The notes under the pieces are model-generated. The model was not told where the DNA came from, ran no database searches, and was given only the letters and a program-made list of their open reading frames with translations. 64,000 nt of DNA from Bactrocera neohumeralis (lineage: Eukaryota; Arthropoda; Insecta; Diptera; Tephritidae), in contig NC_065919.1 of the NCBI RefSeq assembly GCF_024586455.1, forward strand, positions 12,998,368-13,062,367. The letters are read 5' to 3'. The first letter of the stretch is position 1. Every line of letters begins with the position of its first letter. This document shows positions 1 to 11,892 of the stretch, in pieces. Position numbers and translations under genes: made by a program.

Positions 1-408
1 GCAATTGATTCAAATGCAAATATAATACAAAAATTGACGTACATATGTATGTACGTGTGTTGCAGATATTTATCTGAACCAAACAACGAATTGTATGGAA
101 ATCACACTTGAACTTGCTGATTGCCCCTTTTATTACAATCTACCTACATACATACATACATACATATATGTATATATTTAAATGTTTATATCGCATGTTT
201 GTGTGCTGAACCCCAAAAGGCACCCTGGCACCCTGCGCACACGTGCTTTATAATTATCACCATTAACTGGGTGGGAGACTAATTTTACGTGTTGTTTTTA
301 ACAATTTGCATATAAGCATTTGCCATAAACATACTTATGTTCATATGTATATGTATGTACATTTCATATGCAAATAAAACCTTTTTCCATATAAAGTATA
401 TTTAATTT
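1..408. other. Non-coding AT-rich DNA
   Basis: No reading frame with recognisable protein similarity. The stretch contains a short ACAT/TACA microsatellite around 147-178 and scattered ATGTATGT runs. Nothing else is supported here. Confidence 0.6.
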
Positions 409-2210
409 TTACATTTAATCACCTAGTAATCGGCTTGGCGTTATATGCTGCTTGCCTTATTGCTGACACTTTAACACCATGTGTAGGTGGGTGTGGAGCT
501 TGACTATATGTTATGTTATGTTATTGTTTACAAAAATTCGCGGCAGCTGTCAATTTAGTGTTTCAGTTCCTTGTTGTATGCTTATAACAATTACTGCTGC
601 TCGTTAATAAATACGAGTATACTTATTATACATATATACATAAACTACATAGTACATACATATGTATGTATGTTTACTTCGCTTGCATGAACATATGGCA
701 TACGTGTCTGCATTCTCTTTTGCATTGACATTTCAACAATAATGTGGGTGCGTACATTGCACCGACTCGTTTGACGATTGCTCGAGACGCTGTTGTAGTG
801 CTTGAAAAGCGCCTTTCGTTTATTGAACGCCAGCTTCCTTAGCTGATTCATAGGCTTGTAGATGGCAAGTGCTCCATATTTCCAGCAACTGTTTTAAAAA
901 ACGAAAATTCGTTGCTTACAGCTCATTTTAATAAAAAATATTTAACAGCACTTGAGATTCTTTCAGCTTTGGATTTTTTGAACGTTGATAATTTCCGGCT
1001 TAATTATATATAAAATTTTAGGATTTTTTTTTACTCTTTGATTAACGAAGGGAAGATAAAAATATTCTAAATTGTGTTCATATAAAATAAAAATATGAAT
1101 ACTCACTTAAGCGAAGCGCTAGTTCGCTACGTTATGTTTTACCATTTCCTTTTGTTCGCACGTGGTTTGTAATCACATTTTGTTTTTGTTCTCGAATTCC
1201 ACTGTTGCTACCGGAAAAGTTGTTGTTATAGATGTATATATATAAATACCTATATTTCGATTTTGTTTATAAAAACACCAACAATTTGTGGCTATAAAAC
1301 TTCTCTTTGCACAAAAGCAATTTGTTTACAGTAAGTTAAGTGTGTCGGCGGCATCACATCTCGCGAGGTTGTTGAATAAATATGGAGGTAAATGGACTTT
1401 TTGTGCAAGCGGAGCATTTCGAAATGAATTAAATGTTTTCCCAGTGTAAAAATATACATATTAGGGTGCTTCTATATTTATAAATATAAAAAAAACTTTT
1501 TTTAAATATTTTTTTTTACATTTAATCACCCTCAAATGTTAATGATTGACAAACAAAAAACTCCATGTGTAGGCGCTGTAGCTTAACTATATGTTATGTT
1601 ATGTTTTGTTTTTAGGTTCCCATACATTTAGTGTTTCATAGGAATTTTCGTTTCCTCGCGACAATAATTATATATATTCTCAGTAAACTTTTTTTATTTT
1701 TATTGAAAAAATTCTAAATTTCAAATCACTATGTTCAATCGCCTAATTGAGATAATTTTTAAAGTTTGAAAAGCCAACTTTCTGAATATGTGATGGTTAT
1801 TTTTGAGAAACGAAAATTAATTGGTGAAATTTTAGTTTGAATGAAAAAACGAAAATTCCTATGTCAAAGTCAGGGGAACCTAAAAACAAAAATAGCGACC
1901 TCTGAGAGCTTTGAGAGAGGATTTTTTGTTTGATCAATCATTATATACATTTAAGGGGTACTCTTTGAGTTGAAAAAAAATTTAAAAAATTTTATTTAAG
2001 TTCATATAATAAATATGCATATGTTATAGAGTAGTTGATATTGAGATATTGAACAGGTTTGTAATCAAATTTTGTTTTTGTTCTAATTTGGCTACCGGAA
2101 AAGTGGTAGATGTATATATATGTCCTTTATTACGATTTTGTTGCCAAAATGAGCGTGATCTGTCATAAAACTTTGTTTACAAAAGCAGTTGCTTAAATTG
2201 TGTATACCTC
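409..2210. repeat. Diverged tandem duplication, about 0.9-1.1 kb unit
   Basis: Blocks of the first unit recur in the same order and orientation in the second. The motif TTTACATTTAATCACC occurs near 409 and near 1515. CCATGTGTAGG followed by an ATATGTTATGTTATG run occurs near 479 and 1563. GTTTGTAATCA plus TTTTGTTTTTGTTCT plus GCTACCGGAAAAGT occurs near 1165 and 2058. A 'cataaaact ... acaaaagca' block occurs near 1290 and 2165. The offset shrinks from about 1080 to 880 bp, so indels have accumulated. It does not encode protein. This is either an old tandem duplication or two neighbouring insertions of one non-coding element. Confidence 0.5.
1495..2000. repeat. Foldback (long inverted repeat) element
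   Basis: The left arm (about 1495-1660) and right arm (about 1845-2000) are imperfect reverse complements. AATGATTGACAAACAAAAAA near 1541 pairs with the complement of the stretch near 1930-1948. GGTTCCCATA...CATAGGAATTTTCG near 1615-1652 pairs with CGAAAATTCCTATG...GGGGAACC near 1850-1882. About 190 bp separate the arms. This has the architecture of a non-autonomous foldback/MITE. No protein is encoded. It is nested inside the second unit of the tandem duplication. Confidence 0.5.
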
Positions 2211-2319
2211 AGTGGTGTGTTGCGATTTTTAAAATAGATAAAAAATATCGAACAAAGAATTTATTTCAAATTTTGTATTTCTAACCAAATTTAGTGTACG
2301 GAAACTTTGCAAAGGTTGG

Positions 2320-2460
2320 AAGATGGTTACGATGATTCAAAAACATAAGCTTAGTGTTAGAGAGATGTCAAGAGAGCTCGGCCCTGCCAAAAAGTGTTTA
2401 TGAAAATTGTTTCGAGGACTGGAAAAATCGTTTCGGAAAGACAACGGTACTATCTTTCCG
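2320..2460 (+). pseudogene. Mariner-like transposase fossil (fragment)
   Basis: Translating + frames gives an HTH-like piece LSVREMSRELG near 2350-2382. Directly after it comes VYENCFEDWKNRF near 2396-2432. That second string resembles the conserved C-terminal 'Y..CFEDWK.RW' segment of mariner-type transposases. The catalytic core between these segments is missing, and the frame changes between them. I infer an internally deleted, decayed element. The similarity is by eye only. Confidence 0.35.
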
Positions 2461-2620
2461 AAGTTTTTCAGAACGGACCACTATATCTTAGCTGTCATTT
2501 AAACTGACCGATCAATATCAAGACAAAGTTCTTTGTGTACCATTTTATGCTATAGAAAATGCACTTAACGTATCATCATAACTTCGGTGCAGCCGAAGTT
2601 AAGGTATTTTCTTGCTTTAT
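2461..2620. repeat. Fragment of dispersed non-coding repeat
   Basis: Holds 'aaactgaccgatcaatatcaa' and 'ttcggtgcagccgaagtta'. The first is a module shared with copies near 4051, 14975, 20290 and 33885. The second is a short palindrome (TTCGGYTGCACCGAA type). No coding capacity. Confidence 0.4.
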
Positions 2621-4050
2621 AACAATTCGTAATTTGCTGACTTTAAACACCATTTGCCATTCTTTTATTTAATTAAAGCGCCAAATTTGATTGATGAATA
2701 TATGACAAGATAAAATGTGGACAGTATTATTTACAATATTTTCTTATGCGCGGCTACTGCTATCATAATCATATTCAAAACACGTTCCATCTTATGGGTT
2801 TTGCTTTCTGTAATCACATGTTTCGCTTGAATTGGCTTTTATATGCATACTCACACATATGTATATCGAGTGTATAATATTGCATTTCAACAAGTGCTTC
2901 TCAAATATGCAAATCGCTGATATTGTGGAAAAGATATACCCATACGCCAACCACATGATATTTTAGGTTATGTAAATAATTTGTGTAATATTTTTCTACC
3001 TGCGCTTTTCCATAGTAATACGTACACGTACTCGTGAGCACTTACGCTTAAGCTTCCGATTGCTTCGAATGTGCATATTAACATTTGCATGTACATATGT
3101 ATATACCTGCATACATACATATGGTGTGTACATACATATGTATATACGGCTGATATGCATAAATGCACAATGAGTTGCATATTCAATCAATTTCTATCTC
3201 AGGCGCAATCATAATTCAATTTATATTATTGACCACATACTACCTGTGTATGTATATGTATACATATGCGCAATATGTTTCTTTTGTATATTTTTGTTTT
3301 AGTGTATTTTGCATTTTCCTATTAAATTATTAAATAACAAAATGGTAAAAGTAATTACGAGTCGTGACGCTGTCAATCAGTAGTTATGTACATACCTATG
3401 TATGTTTGTATGTAAATAACATTATTCATTCAAAATAAGCAATTTTGCACCTTATAATACATTTATATTATCTTATTGGCGTATAAAATAAGTTTTCCTG
3501 ATGTTCAGGCATCGAACTGCAAATCGAATATTTTTTCAATTGACATTTTTTTAAATATTTTTTATGCCTTTTTATATGCCTCTGTAAAATACCCTTCACA
3601 ATTATTTCCTTAAATATTTCAGGCTTATTATATTAATAGAACTGAATAGTAAGTCATCTATTTTAAAGAACCTACTTCAAAACACATATTTTAACGAACC
3701 AAGCAAAGCATACAAACAAAATGAGACAAAATTCAAAAATATACCATTAATTAATAAAAAATCGTTTAATTTAATCGTTTAAATTTTCTTTAATTTTTTA
3801 TGTTTAATGCTTTTGGAATAATTGTCTGTACAAAAAATTAAAATTTGCTCAAATTAGCTTTAGTTTTTCTACAACACGTTTTCCACCTCAAATTTATTAT
3901 CTCGGACCAGCGACAATATACTTGTATGTATACCAAGACTTGATTGACGTTTTCATTAAAATCACATCGCTGATAAAAATAATCCGGTATGTACCAATTT
4001 TGATAGTTGCAATAGGTTTGGTTTGTTTAACAGGTTAGAAACAATTCCTT
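2621..4050. other. Gene-free AT-rich stretch
   Basis: Only short unconvincing frames are present, along with TATG/CATA microsatellite tracts (for example 3093-3150). I see no protein similarity, RNA gene or clear element boundary. Confidence 0.5.
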
Positions 4051-4330
4051 GCAACATACCAAACACTTTCGAATATAGCGCCTTGTTAAATACAAAAGTT
4101 TTCTATATGAGGATTGAAGTTTGATCGGTCAGTTTGTATGGCTGCTATATTCTGTACCGGTCCGATATCGGCGGTTCCAAAAAATGAGCAGTTTCATGGA
4201 AAGAAAAGGACATGTGAAAGTTATTAGATCGATGTCTTAAAAACTGAGGGCTAGTTGCGAATATACAAAAAGACGTGGTTAAGTCAACTCAGCTGGTCAT
4301 GCTGATCATTTATATGAGTACATTACATTT
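4051..4330 (-). repeat. Dispersed non-coding repeat, partial copy
   Basis: Contains 'gatcggtcagtttgtatggc' near 4122-4141 followed by 'ggtccgatatcggcgg', then 'taagtcaactcagctggtca' near 4279-4298. The same modules in the same order occur at 14975-15600. They occur inverted at 20290-20790. It is a repeat copy, not a gene. Confidence 0.5.
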
Positions 4331-5130
4331 TTTTTTCTATAAAATCACATATGAGAGAAATGTTCTACGGATCATTCTGAACAACTTTGTCCAAGAGACT
4401 ATAAGTCTAAAACTTCTTCGACGATTCCTTCTGAGTGTTACAAACTTCGTGGCAAAATAAATTTACCTTTTTCGGAACATAAAAATACAAATATTTGTAT
4501 TATTTCTCTATTCAAGGTCAGCATATCTATTATTACAAGTATATACCAAAATTTAAAAAAAAAAACGACGACTTCCTTTCTCTTCCATTTTCACATTTTC
4601 ACATCTACGACTATTTCTGCTCATATTTAACCGAATACAACTCATTATTTCGCAAACCTTTAGATATGCTTGTGCAAAAATTTGTATGTATGTACATATG
4701 TACGAGTATATAGTATATATTTTTTATGTTATTTTGCTACTAGTTGTATGTATTTCATGAACAAACATATAATAAAATAAAATTACTACTATATAATTTG
4801 ACAACGTTGCTCACTATCCTTTCATCTTATTTCGCTGGTCATTAACCAGCGCTAGGTCAGAGTCTATTTTAGTCTTAATTCACATTTAAAGTATTTTTTA
4901 TATGATCTTAAGTGATATTATTTGAAGCGTAGTTTAACGTTAGCCTATGCAAACGTTATAAGTTTTGAGAATTAAAACGCCACAAAAAATGTTTTAGTGC
5001 GTAAAGCCCACTTTAGTACTTTTTGTGAACTCATAGATAGTTAAAACATGAAATAATTCGAAGTATTTAAACCAATGGTATTACTGTATTTTAAAGAGAA
5101 TTAGTCTCTTCAGTGATGATTGTGTGAAAA
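4331..5130. other. Gene-free AT-rich stretch
   Basis: No recognisable coding or structural element. The short frames here have low-complexity Phe/Tyr/Lys content typical of AT-rich non-coding DNA. Confidence 0.5.
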
Positions 5131-5134
5131 ATTA

Positions 5135-5222
5135 AAGCCGGCCGTCAACTGATTGTAGCTCATCAGTGTGGCTTTAGGCCTGGAAAATCAACAATTGATC
5201 AGATATTCACCATGCGCCAATG
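5135..5222 (+). pseudogene. LINE reverse-transcriptase fragment
   Basis: The + strand reads HQCGFRPGKSTIDQIFTMRQ, then a stop. The pattern QCGFRPGxSTxDQIF is a hallmark of the fingers region of non-LTR retrotransposon reverse transcriptases. Only about 30 codons remain. The flanks do not continue the domain, so this is a short, dead LINE fragment. The clade cannot be assigned from this much sequence. Confidence 0.65.
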
Positions 5223-6375
5223 ACAGAAAATATCTGATTCCATTAAAATATTTAGTGTGTTTTTTTTTGTCAAAAAATATTCCAAATTTTCGAGCTTTTT
5301 GAAATAGAAATGTTGACAACCATGCTTTAAATTTATGTTCCAAATTAGTTTTCCAAAAAAGGATTTGATGGACCACAAATCACATTTAAATCCGTTCACG
5401 AATTAGCACCTACGTGCTATACTATATATACATACATATGTATGTGTATTTGTGCACGCTGGAAGCAACTGCCGAATTTTGCGTGCAATTCAGAGTCTGA
5501 AGAATTTTGTAATAATATTGCGCATTCTCCACTTGTAAAATACCCATTTTACAGTTTGTTGTGTTACTTTTCATTTAAATTCACTTCAGATAGTCTTTGT
5601 ATGTATAATTTTGCTTTTAATTGCATAGTAAATATTAAAAAATATATAATTTGCAAAAAACCCCAACGAAGATTTACTGCGAATGCGCCTTGAAATACTA
5701 AAAGAAATAGTATATTATTTCAACTATCGCATGGCGATATGGTAACAATGGGTTTGGAGCAGAGCATGACGAACGAAAATAAATAGGTATACATATACAT
5801 AGTATATGTAGGTACATACATACATACATATGTACCCAAATTGTCACGATGTTGACGAGCTAACTAACTAACTAAAATCCAGCGCAAATTGGTAATCAGA
5901 TTTATAGTGGCGTGGTGCGCATGCGCAGCCAAACTACTGCTGCCCTCACATGCAGATACACTATTTTTATATAACAGCAATGTGCAGAAATAAAGCAGCA
6001 ATAATTATATCAAGTTAAATTTCATTAAAACCATTTTTTTTTTTTTTTTTTATTAAAGCAGATACATATGTCTCTGGATTAAAACACTTCTATGATAAGG
6101 GCGCACAGCCCTTTTTTGTTCAAAATTTATTTTTCCACAACTTTTTCTTTGAAAGTTGTTCGATAAAACCAAATGTTTGCTCAATTTTTCATCTTTTTAA
6201 TAAGTGAAAAACGAGAAAAATCAAAAAGGCAGTACTTAAAGTCAAAATTAAGGGCTCAATTTTTCAGAAATTTATTTTTTTAACATAAAAAACAAAATAT
6301 TCATTTATCTGGAAAGAAAGGAATAATATAAAAAGTTTTAAATGAAATATTCTAATACATACAAATCTATGTATA
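5223..6375. other. Gene-free stretch with microsatellites
   Basis: Contains CATA/TATG simple repeats near 5420-5445 and 5785-5835 and a poly-T run near 6034-6050. No protein-coding region is supported. Confidence 0.5.
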
Positions 6376-7321
6376 CAAGGTGCGTTCCATAGTAAACAGG
6401 ACTTTTTGAATCTAGCGCCCCCTGGTGGCGCCATCTATATGTCGACTGGTGCGTTAGAATCTGCTATATTATCGATTGTCCAGTGAGAATTTCATGACAT
6501 TTCATTGATTGGTAGGGAAGTTATTGCGTTTTAAGTGTCAGTATGTTTGTGTTATCGGTGCGAAAAAGAGCTTCGAACAAAGAGCCAACATTAAATTTTG
6601 TTTTAAATTTGGTAAAACTTTTACCGAAACGTTTTGATTGATGAAACAAGTTTATGGCGATGATTGCCTATCCCGTAGCGGAGTGCACGAGTGGTTTCAG
6701 CGTTTTCACAGTGGTCGTGAGGACATAAATGACGATCAACATGTGGGCCAATCAAAATCTATGATCACCGGAAATTCCATCGAAACTGTGCGTGAATTCA
6801 TAAAAAATCAGCCGAAATCAACATTGAAATTCATGGAAATGGAATTGAACATCTCCAAAACATCGATTTATCACATTTCGACCCAACATTTGGGCTTACG
6901 AAAGGTGTGCGCACGGTTAGTTCCGCACAAATTGACTGACGACCAAAAACTGCTCAGAATCCAACATTCGATCGACGCTTGTGACCGATTATTTGACCAA
7001 AAATCACATTTTAACCATTAACCACTCTTCGTATTCACCTGATATGGCACCGTGCGACTTCTTCCTTTTCGGAAAAATGCATTTGCCCATGAAAGGAAAG
7101 CGTTATACAGACGTAGAGGCCATTCAAAAGGCTTGCACCGGCATACTGGCGGCCGTACTGGCCAACGAGCTAAAACACTCGTTCGACATGCTTTTGGACC
7201 GTGCAAAAAGCTGTTTTGAAGCAGAAGGAGACTATTTGGAATAAAATAAATTGATTTTGCCGAAAAACCATTTGTTCTGTTTTTTTTTTTTTAAGTCCTG
7301 TTTACTTTGGAACTCACCTTG
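6376..7321 (+). mobile_element. Mariner element, internally deleted copy 1
   Basis: Bounded by about 30-bp inverted repeats (CAAGGTGCGTTCCATAGTAA at the left, complement of TTACTTTGGAACTCACCTTG at the right), with TA on each side as expected for mariner target duplication. The 946-bp length is short of the roughly 1.3 kb of a full mariner. The encoded transposase keeps its N-terminal helix-turn-helix half and the C-terminal SPDMAPCDFFLF segment, but the middle is gone. It cannot supply transposase and could only have moved in trans. Confidence 0.9.
6638..7244 (+). pseudogene. Mariner transposase remnant (copy 1)
   Basis: The N-terminal part (6638-7021) reads MKQVYGDDCLSRSGVHEWFQ, followed by GREDINDDQHVGQ and a second HTH with KLTDDQKLLRIQ. 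It then shifts frame into 6981-7244, which carries HSSYSPDMAPCDFFLFGKMH and the C-terminal helix. The first two catalytic Asp motifs of the mariner D,D34D triad (the TGDESW and HDNAPAH type regions) fall in the deleted segment. Only the third motif survives. A stop (TTTTGATTG) also interrupts the frame just upstream of 6638. Non-functional. Confidence 0.85.
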
Positions 7322-8705
7322 TATAATACCATATAAGTATACCAGTTGGATAATACTATTTGACTCAAACCTCATATATTATAGAAACATGAATGTTTTC
7401 TCATTTTCTGAGACGTTAAAAATATCTTTGCTCATAACTGTATATTATTCGTTTACCTTTGCATTTGTTTTGCAAGCCGTCCGTCGAACTTACCGTTCAA
7501 ATGTCAGTGTAGGCAAGAGTCAAAGATACTGTCGAGGGAATGAATGAGTCATCGGCGTGTCTCTTTTAAATAGTTTTGTTGTCTCACAGACAGCATAAAC
7601 ATTAAGTGACGGTTCGCATGCGCATACGGAGATTACGTAAATTTCGTAACAAACAAATGAAATGCTTTAAAATAGAGACGAAATAATACGAAGTGGTGCA
7701 CTATACATACTGAGTTTGAGTTAAGCGTCGAGCATAAAATAGCTTCACAATAGCAACCGCAACAACAACATTTTAACAGTGACGCGCACGCTTGTAAATT
7801 ATAAATCGACTTATAAGTAATTTTATAAAGCCAACTGCAGCTTTTGCTGCGTGTGTGTATGTGTGTAGTACCCGTGTACCGTGCATTTACTAATGTACAT
7901 ACATACATTTGTAGTTATGGATGTGGCGGCGAGTGTTGCTGCGCCGACTTTTGGTGTTTTTGGTCGCCCAATCCCATGTTCGTTCATATATTTTGAGATT
8001 GTTTTTGTTGTTTTATGCATGTTTGCATATCGAAATTAGCGGAAAATTGCACTATTTATAAGCCACATCAGTGCTGGAGGCATATAAAAGTAAAAGTAAA
8101 AAAAATATGTATATAAATGTATTCAAACCGTATGGAAAAAAAAAATTCAACTCAAAAGCCAATGACTCATTTTTGTTGAGTATCTGTGCACGCAACAGCT
8201 GATCTCCGTCTGCTCTTTACACGTTTTATTTGGTTTGTTTAGGGCATTGGCTTGCGCAGGCGCGACTGACACGACGAACTCTTGAATTAAGCATATCGGT
8301 AGTTTGAGAGGTAAATGCGCTCAGTGTTACCTTGACTATTTTCGATAGATTATGAGCGAAATATTAAAAATGAAATGCCCACAATTGGAGAAGTACTTCC
8401 GTCTTGCCAATTTATTTCTTTTGTATGCGTTTTTGTTTTGTTTTGTTGTTTACAACTTCTAGGTAAAAAGCCGACTTTTATTTTGAGTGATTTAAGCTTG
8501 ATTTTCCCCAAAGCCGAACATTTTTAGTTGTAACAGTTTTACGTTAGATATCAAAAGAGTTCTATGGACGATTAAGCTTCGAGTTATAGGCTGACTTTTC
8601 TGATTTGTATTTTATATTGTGAAGAGAATACTCAGAGATTAGTTTATCTCCTGCCTGAATCTTACTCTAAACTTACACTTTTTTTACTTTTATATCAGTA
8701 ATTTT
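7322..8705. other. Gene-free stretch
   Basis: No coding similarity found. Moderately mixed sequence with a short tract of (GTGTGTAT) near 7850-7866. The frames here are short and show no known motif. Confidence 0.45.
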
Positions 8706-9404
8706 TTAGGGGGTTACAAGGACTTACGGGTTTAAAAAAATCGAATTTCTTTATTGTCTTATTAAATTCTACAACACATCTAGAATATTGTCCTAAACTT
8801 TCAAGTTGATCCGAGTAATAGTTTCGGAAATACAGCCTTGAGAACTTGTGCGCTTGAGGCTAGCTAGGCTAAGTGCGCCGTCCTTAAACGCGTTTTTCTC
8901 GAAACTGTGTTTTTGAAGTCGGTTCTCGAGAACCACTCAACCGATCTTCATGAAATTTTACGCAGGTCTTTGAGATACAATCTTAAAGACTTGGACGAAG
9001 GATTTTTTTCAACTACAATTATTTGGAAAAAATGTCGCGAAATTTTCACTGAAATTTTCTTTTTTTTTTTGTAAAAATGTCTGCCAATACAATTTTCAGT
9101 TTTTTTTTCCTTCGTCCAAGTTCTAAGTTAAGGTTTTAACTAAAACACGTATTTTTCACTTCAGATGGTCTTATAGGGAGTTATCCTGCCAACGTGGGCG
9201 CATCTTTTCTCCGAGGGGTCACTGGAAATAGCATCGCAATGGGCGAGTTTAAAATACTTTTTCCCAAAAATTTCAGAACTTCTTTGTTAATAGTGCATGT
9301 TAAAAACAATAAAAAATTCGAATAAAATATTTAATTTTTTATGTGAGAAAAAATTGTTAAAAAAATGCTGTTTTTTACTCGAGGAAGCCCATGTAACCCC
9401 TTAA
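8706..9404. repeat. Foldback/MITE-like element, about 700 bp
   Basis: The termini are inverted repeats: TTAGGGGGTTACAAGG at the left and the complement of CCCATGTAACCCCTTAA at the right. Inside, ACTTGGACGAAGG near 8989-9002 is matched inverted by CCTTCGTCCAAGTTC near 9109-9123. Intermediate blocks (CGAATTT...TTATTG) also pair, so both arms of about 300 bp are imperfect complements around a centre near 9055. The possible TTAA-type flanks are compatible with a piggyBac-like MITE, but one side reads TTAG. No transposase is encoded. Confidence 0.6.
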
Positions 9405-10905
9405 AAGGCGATAAGACATTTTTTTTTATTTTATACGACCACGCACCACCTGGAATCGGATCTACTAGGAGCATATTACTATTTTTCAAACCTCAAATTG
9501 TTTGCGGTTTTTATTATCAAAAATTGATGACCTCATCTAGGTCATTAAAAAAACAGCAAGAATAACTTTATAAACCAATAAAAATATATATTATTGTTTC
9601 TTCCGTATCCGAGGAATCCAACAACAAGTAATAAGCTCTAATAGTTCTAAAGCTTCATTTTCTTAACAGCAATCATATATTTCAATGACTTTCTAAAACA
9701 CAACACTGTGTGGTATCTGTTGTCATTGCTTCAAACCGACGTGCTGCATTCGACTGAACTTAGAGGTGAATGTATGTGTTTGTTTGTAGAAGTGAATGCA
9801 CCAATTGCGGGTTTGTCTATCTATTATGCTGGCTGTGCGGTAATAAGATGCCATCACAAACACTTTTACTTTCAGCAAGCGGCATCTGTTTTCATTCGAG
9901 CAGCAGCAGTCACTTCTCGCCGGAGAAAATCTGCAGTTTCAACTGCAATTGTTACTTGACACAGACAGCAGACAGGAGACAGCAGGCGATGTGGAAATTT
10001 TTCTTCTAAATAAATAACACCGAAAGTGTGTTTTCACATCACATCACATCACTTTATTTGTCACGGGCATACATTCACACAATATATATGTAGGTATTTT
10101 TGTGCGGGCAAGTGGTGAGTGCCCCTAGTTTACTGGTTCATTGTTTGATAATGTTTTGATACTCATGCTCAATGCCTTCGCCGCCATAATCCGCTTTTGC
10201 ACTTGTTGTACATGTTATGTGTTTATAATTCACCAACAATTCAACGTTCTCACCCTTCCGTCAACTATGTATATGTATGTATATAATTGTAGTTGTTGTT
10301 TAGTTTCAATTGCGTGCAAAGACTTCTTTTGTTGTTACCCCATCTTGACGGCGATGCTGATGCTGCAAATTATTACCGGCTTTGAGAAGCTCCACAAGCT
10401 CTTGGACTCTTGTAGACATTCTTGGCACTTTTGTACATGCCTATGTTAGTATAAGTGTCTGTGGCTTTAATATTTACTGCTGATGTTGGCATCCGCCGTG
10501 TGGATCGTATCTTCAATCCGGGCAATTAGCATCGGGTTTTTGCGGCAAAGTTGTTGTCTTGAGAATTGTTTGTGGTGTAAAGTTAATGCGGTCACAGGTG
10601 ATTCATAATCATTTACGGAAATTAAGAGATTGCGTCGGTGAAATACGTGCAGTTTTGTTTTTATAATATTGTGGGAGTTTCATTTTGCTTCAGAAAGTGA
10701 TTATCTGCTTAGCCAAAAAAACTAAATAAAACAACTAGTTGGAGGTAGATTGAAGAATACATGATTCTTTCATATCAAGTATGAACTAGCTTTTGCGTGG
10801 AGAATGATATAATTTTACAAAAAGTTTTTGGCGATTTTTATCATGTCAAATTCAATCACTCATCATCAATTGATAACACCATTTCTATATACAATGAAAT
10901 TTCTC
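9405..10905. other. Gene-free stretch
   Basis: Several open frames of 60-100 codons occur, but none shows a domain, signal or codon pattern that I would call a gene. No RNA gene recognised. Confidence 0.4.
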
Positions 10906-10909
10906 ATTA

Positions 10910-11430
10910 CGGACAGTATTTACAGCCGAACACCTCCCATAACCGGACAAATTTCATAAACATAATGTTTTCATTACTGTTTCCATAAAAAACCTTCCTA
11001 TAACCGAACATTAAAACGCACACGGACACTATTTGGACAATATTTCGTTCAAATTGTCCCTGATAAACGGACTAAATTTCCAAACAGGTGTAAAAAAATT
11101 TGTATACAATTTGTGACTCCCGTTTTTTTATTTCTTATTAATTTATGAAGTCCTGCCACAATTTTTTTTAAAGAACAATACGCAAAATGATCATGGCAAA
11201 CATATTGACTTGAGCTGGAAGCGTGTGCTTCGCGGTGGCTCAACAGAAACTAACTGGATAATTGTGATTCATTCATGCCTGCATGACATTAGCTCGCATT
11301 CATTAGTTTAATAGATAAATATATAATTCTGAGTTACAGCTTCTAACTGTACGAATACATTTTAAACAATCTTTTTTGCCACGTCCCCATATGTGGACAG
11401 CTCCGATAACCGGACAAAAACAATTCGCCG
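10910..11430. repeat. Possible pogo/Tigger-like remnant with repeated ATAACCGGACA motif
   Basis: The motif ATAACCGGACA (or ATAACCGAACA, ATAAACGGACT) recurs near 10938, 10999, 11063 and 11406. Subterminal repeats like this occur in Tigger/pogo-type non-autonomous elements. I could not define matching termini or a transposase, so the assignment is tentative. Confidence 0.3.
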
Positions 11431-11892
11431 ATAATACCAGACCTTTTCAAAAGTTCATAAAGGAAATTGTTTTTTTTTTTATCATATGCTGTAGTTATCG
11501 CGAATTTAGAATCGCATGATTCTTCCGGTCGTGCAAATTCACATATGAATATCTGTGGTAGCAACAATCTCGAAACAAGTCGTGCTAAGTATACAAAATT
11601 ATAATATTAGTAGCAGAAAAAATAGACACGTATGTATATAAAAAGCTTACATAAAAATCAAGTTTTATAAGCGTTGCTAGAAGGTTATTCTACAGAAAAC
11701 TTCCTCTTCAATAAAACAATAAAAATTATTCCAGAAAGGCAAAATATGGTTTTTGCGAATTTTCTGAAGTTTCAACATTTTTCTGTTTGTCAGAACTTTT
11801 AAATTATTTAATTTTGCATATTCTATAAAACGCAGTCCAGTCGGTGGAAGCGATTTTTATTAAAGTTTTCCAGGTAGAGCAGACTAAAAAAA

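Noticed and set aside
147..178. TACA/CATA arrays as CRISPR-like repeats
   Set aside because: Simple microsatellites of the kind common in fly DNA. No unique spacers.
10141..10449. 102-codon frame with many Cys
   Set aside because: No signal, domain or splice context. Composition follows local TG/CA richness.
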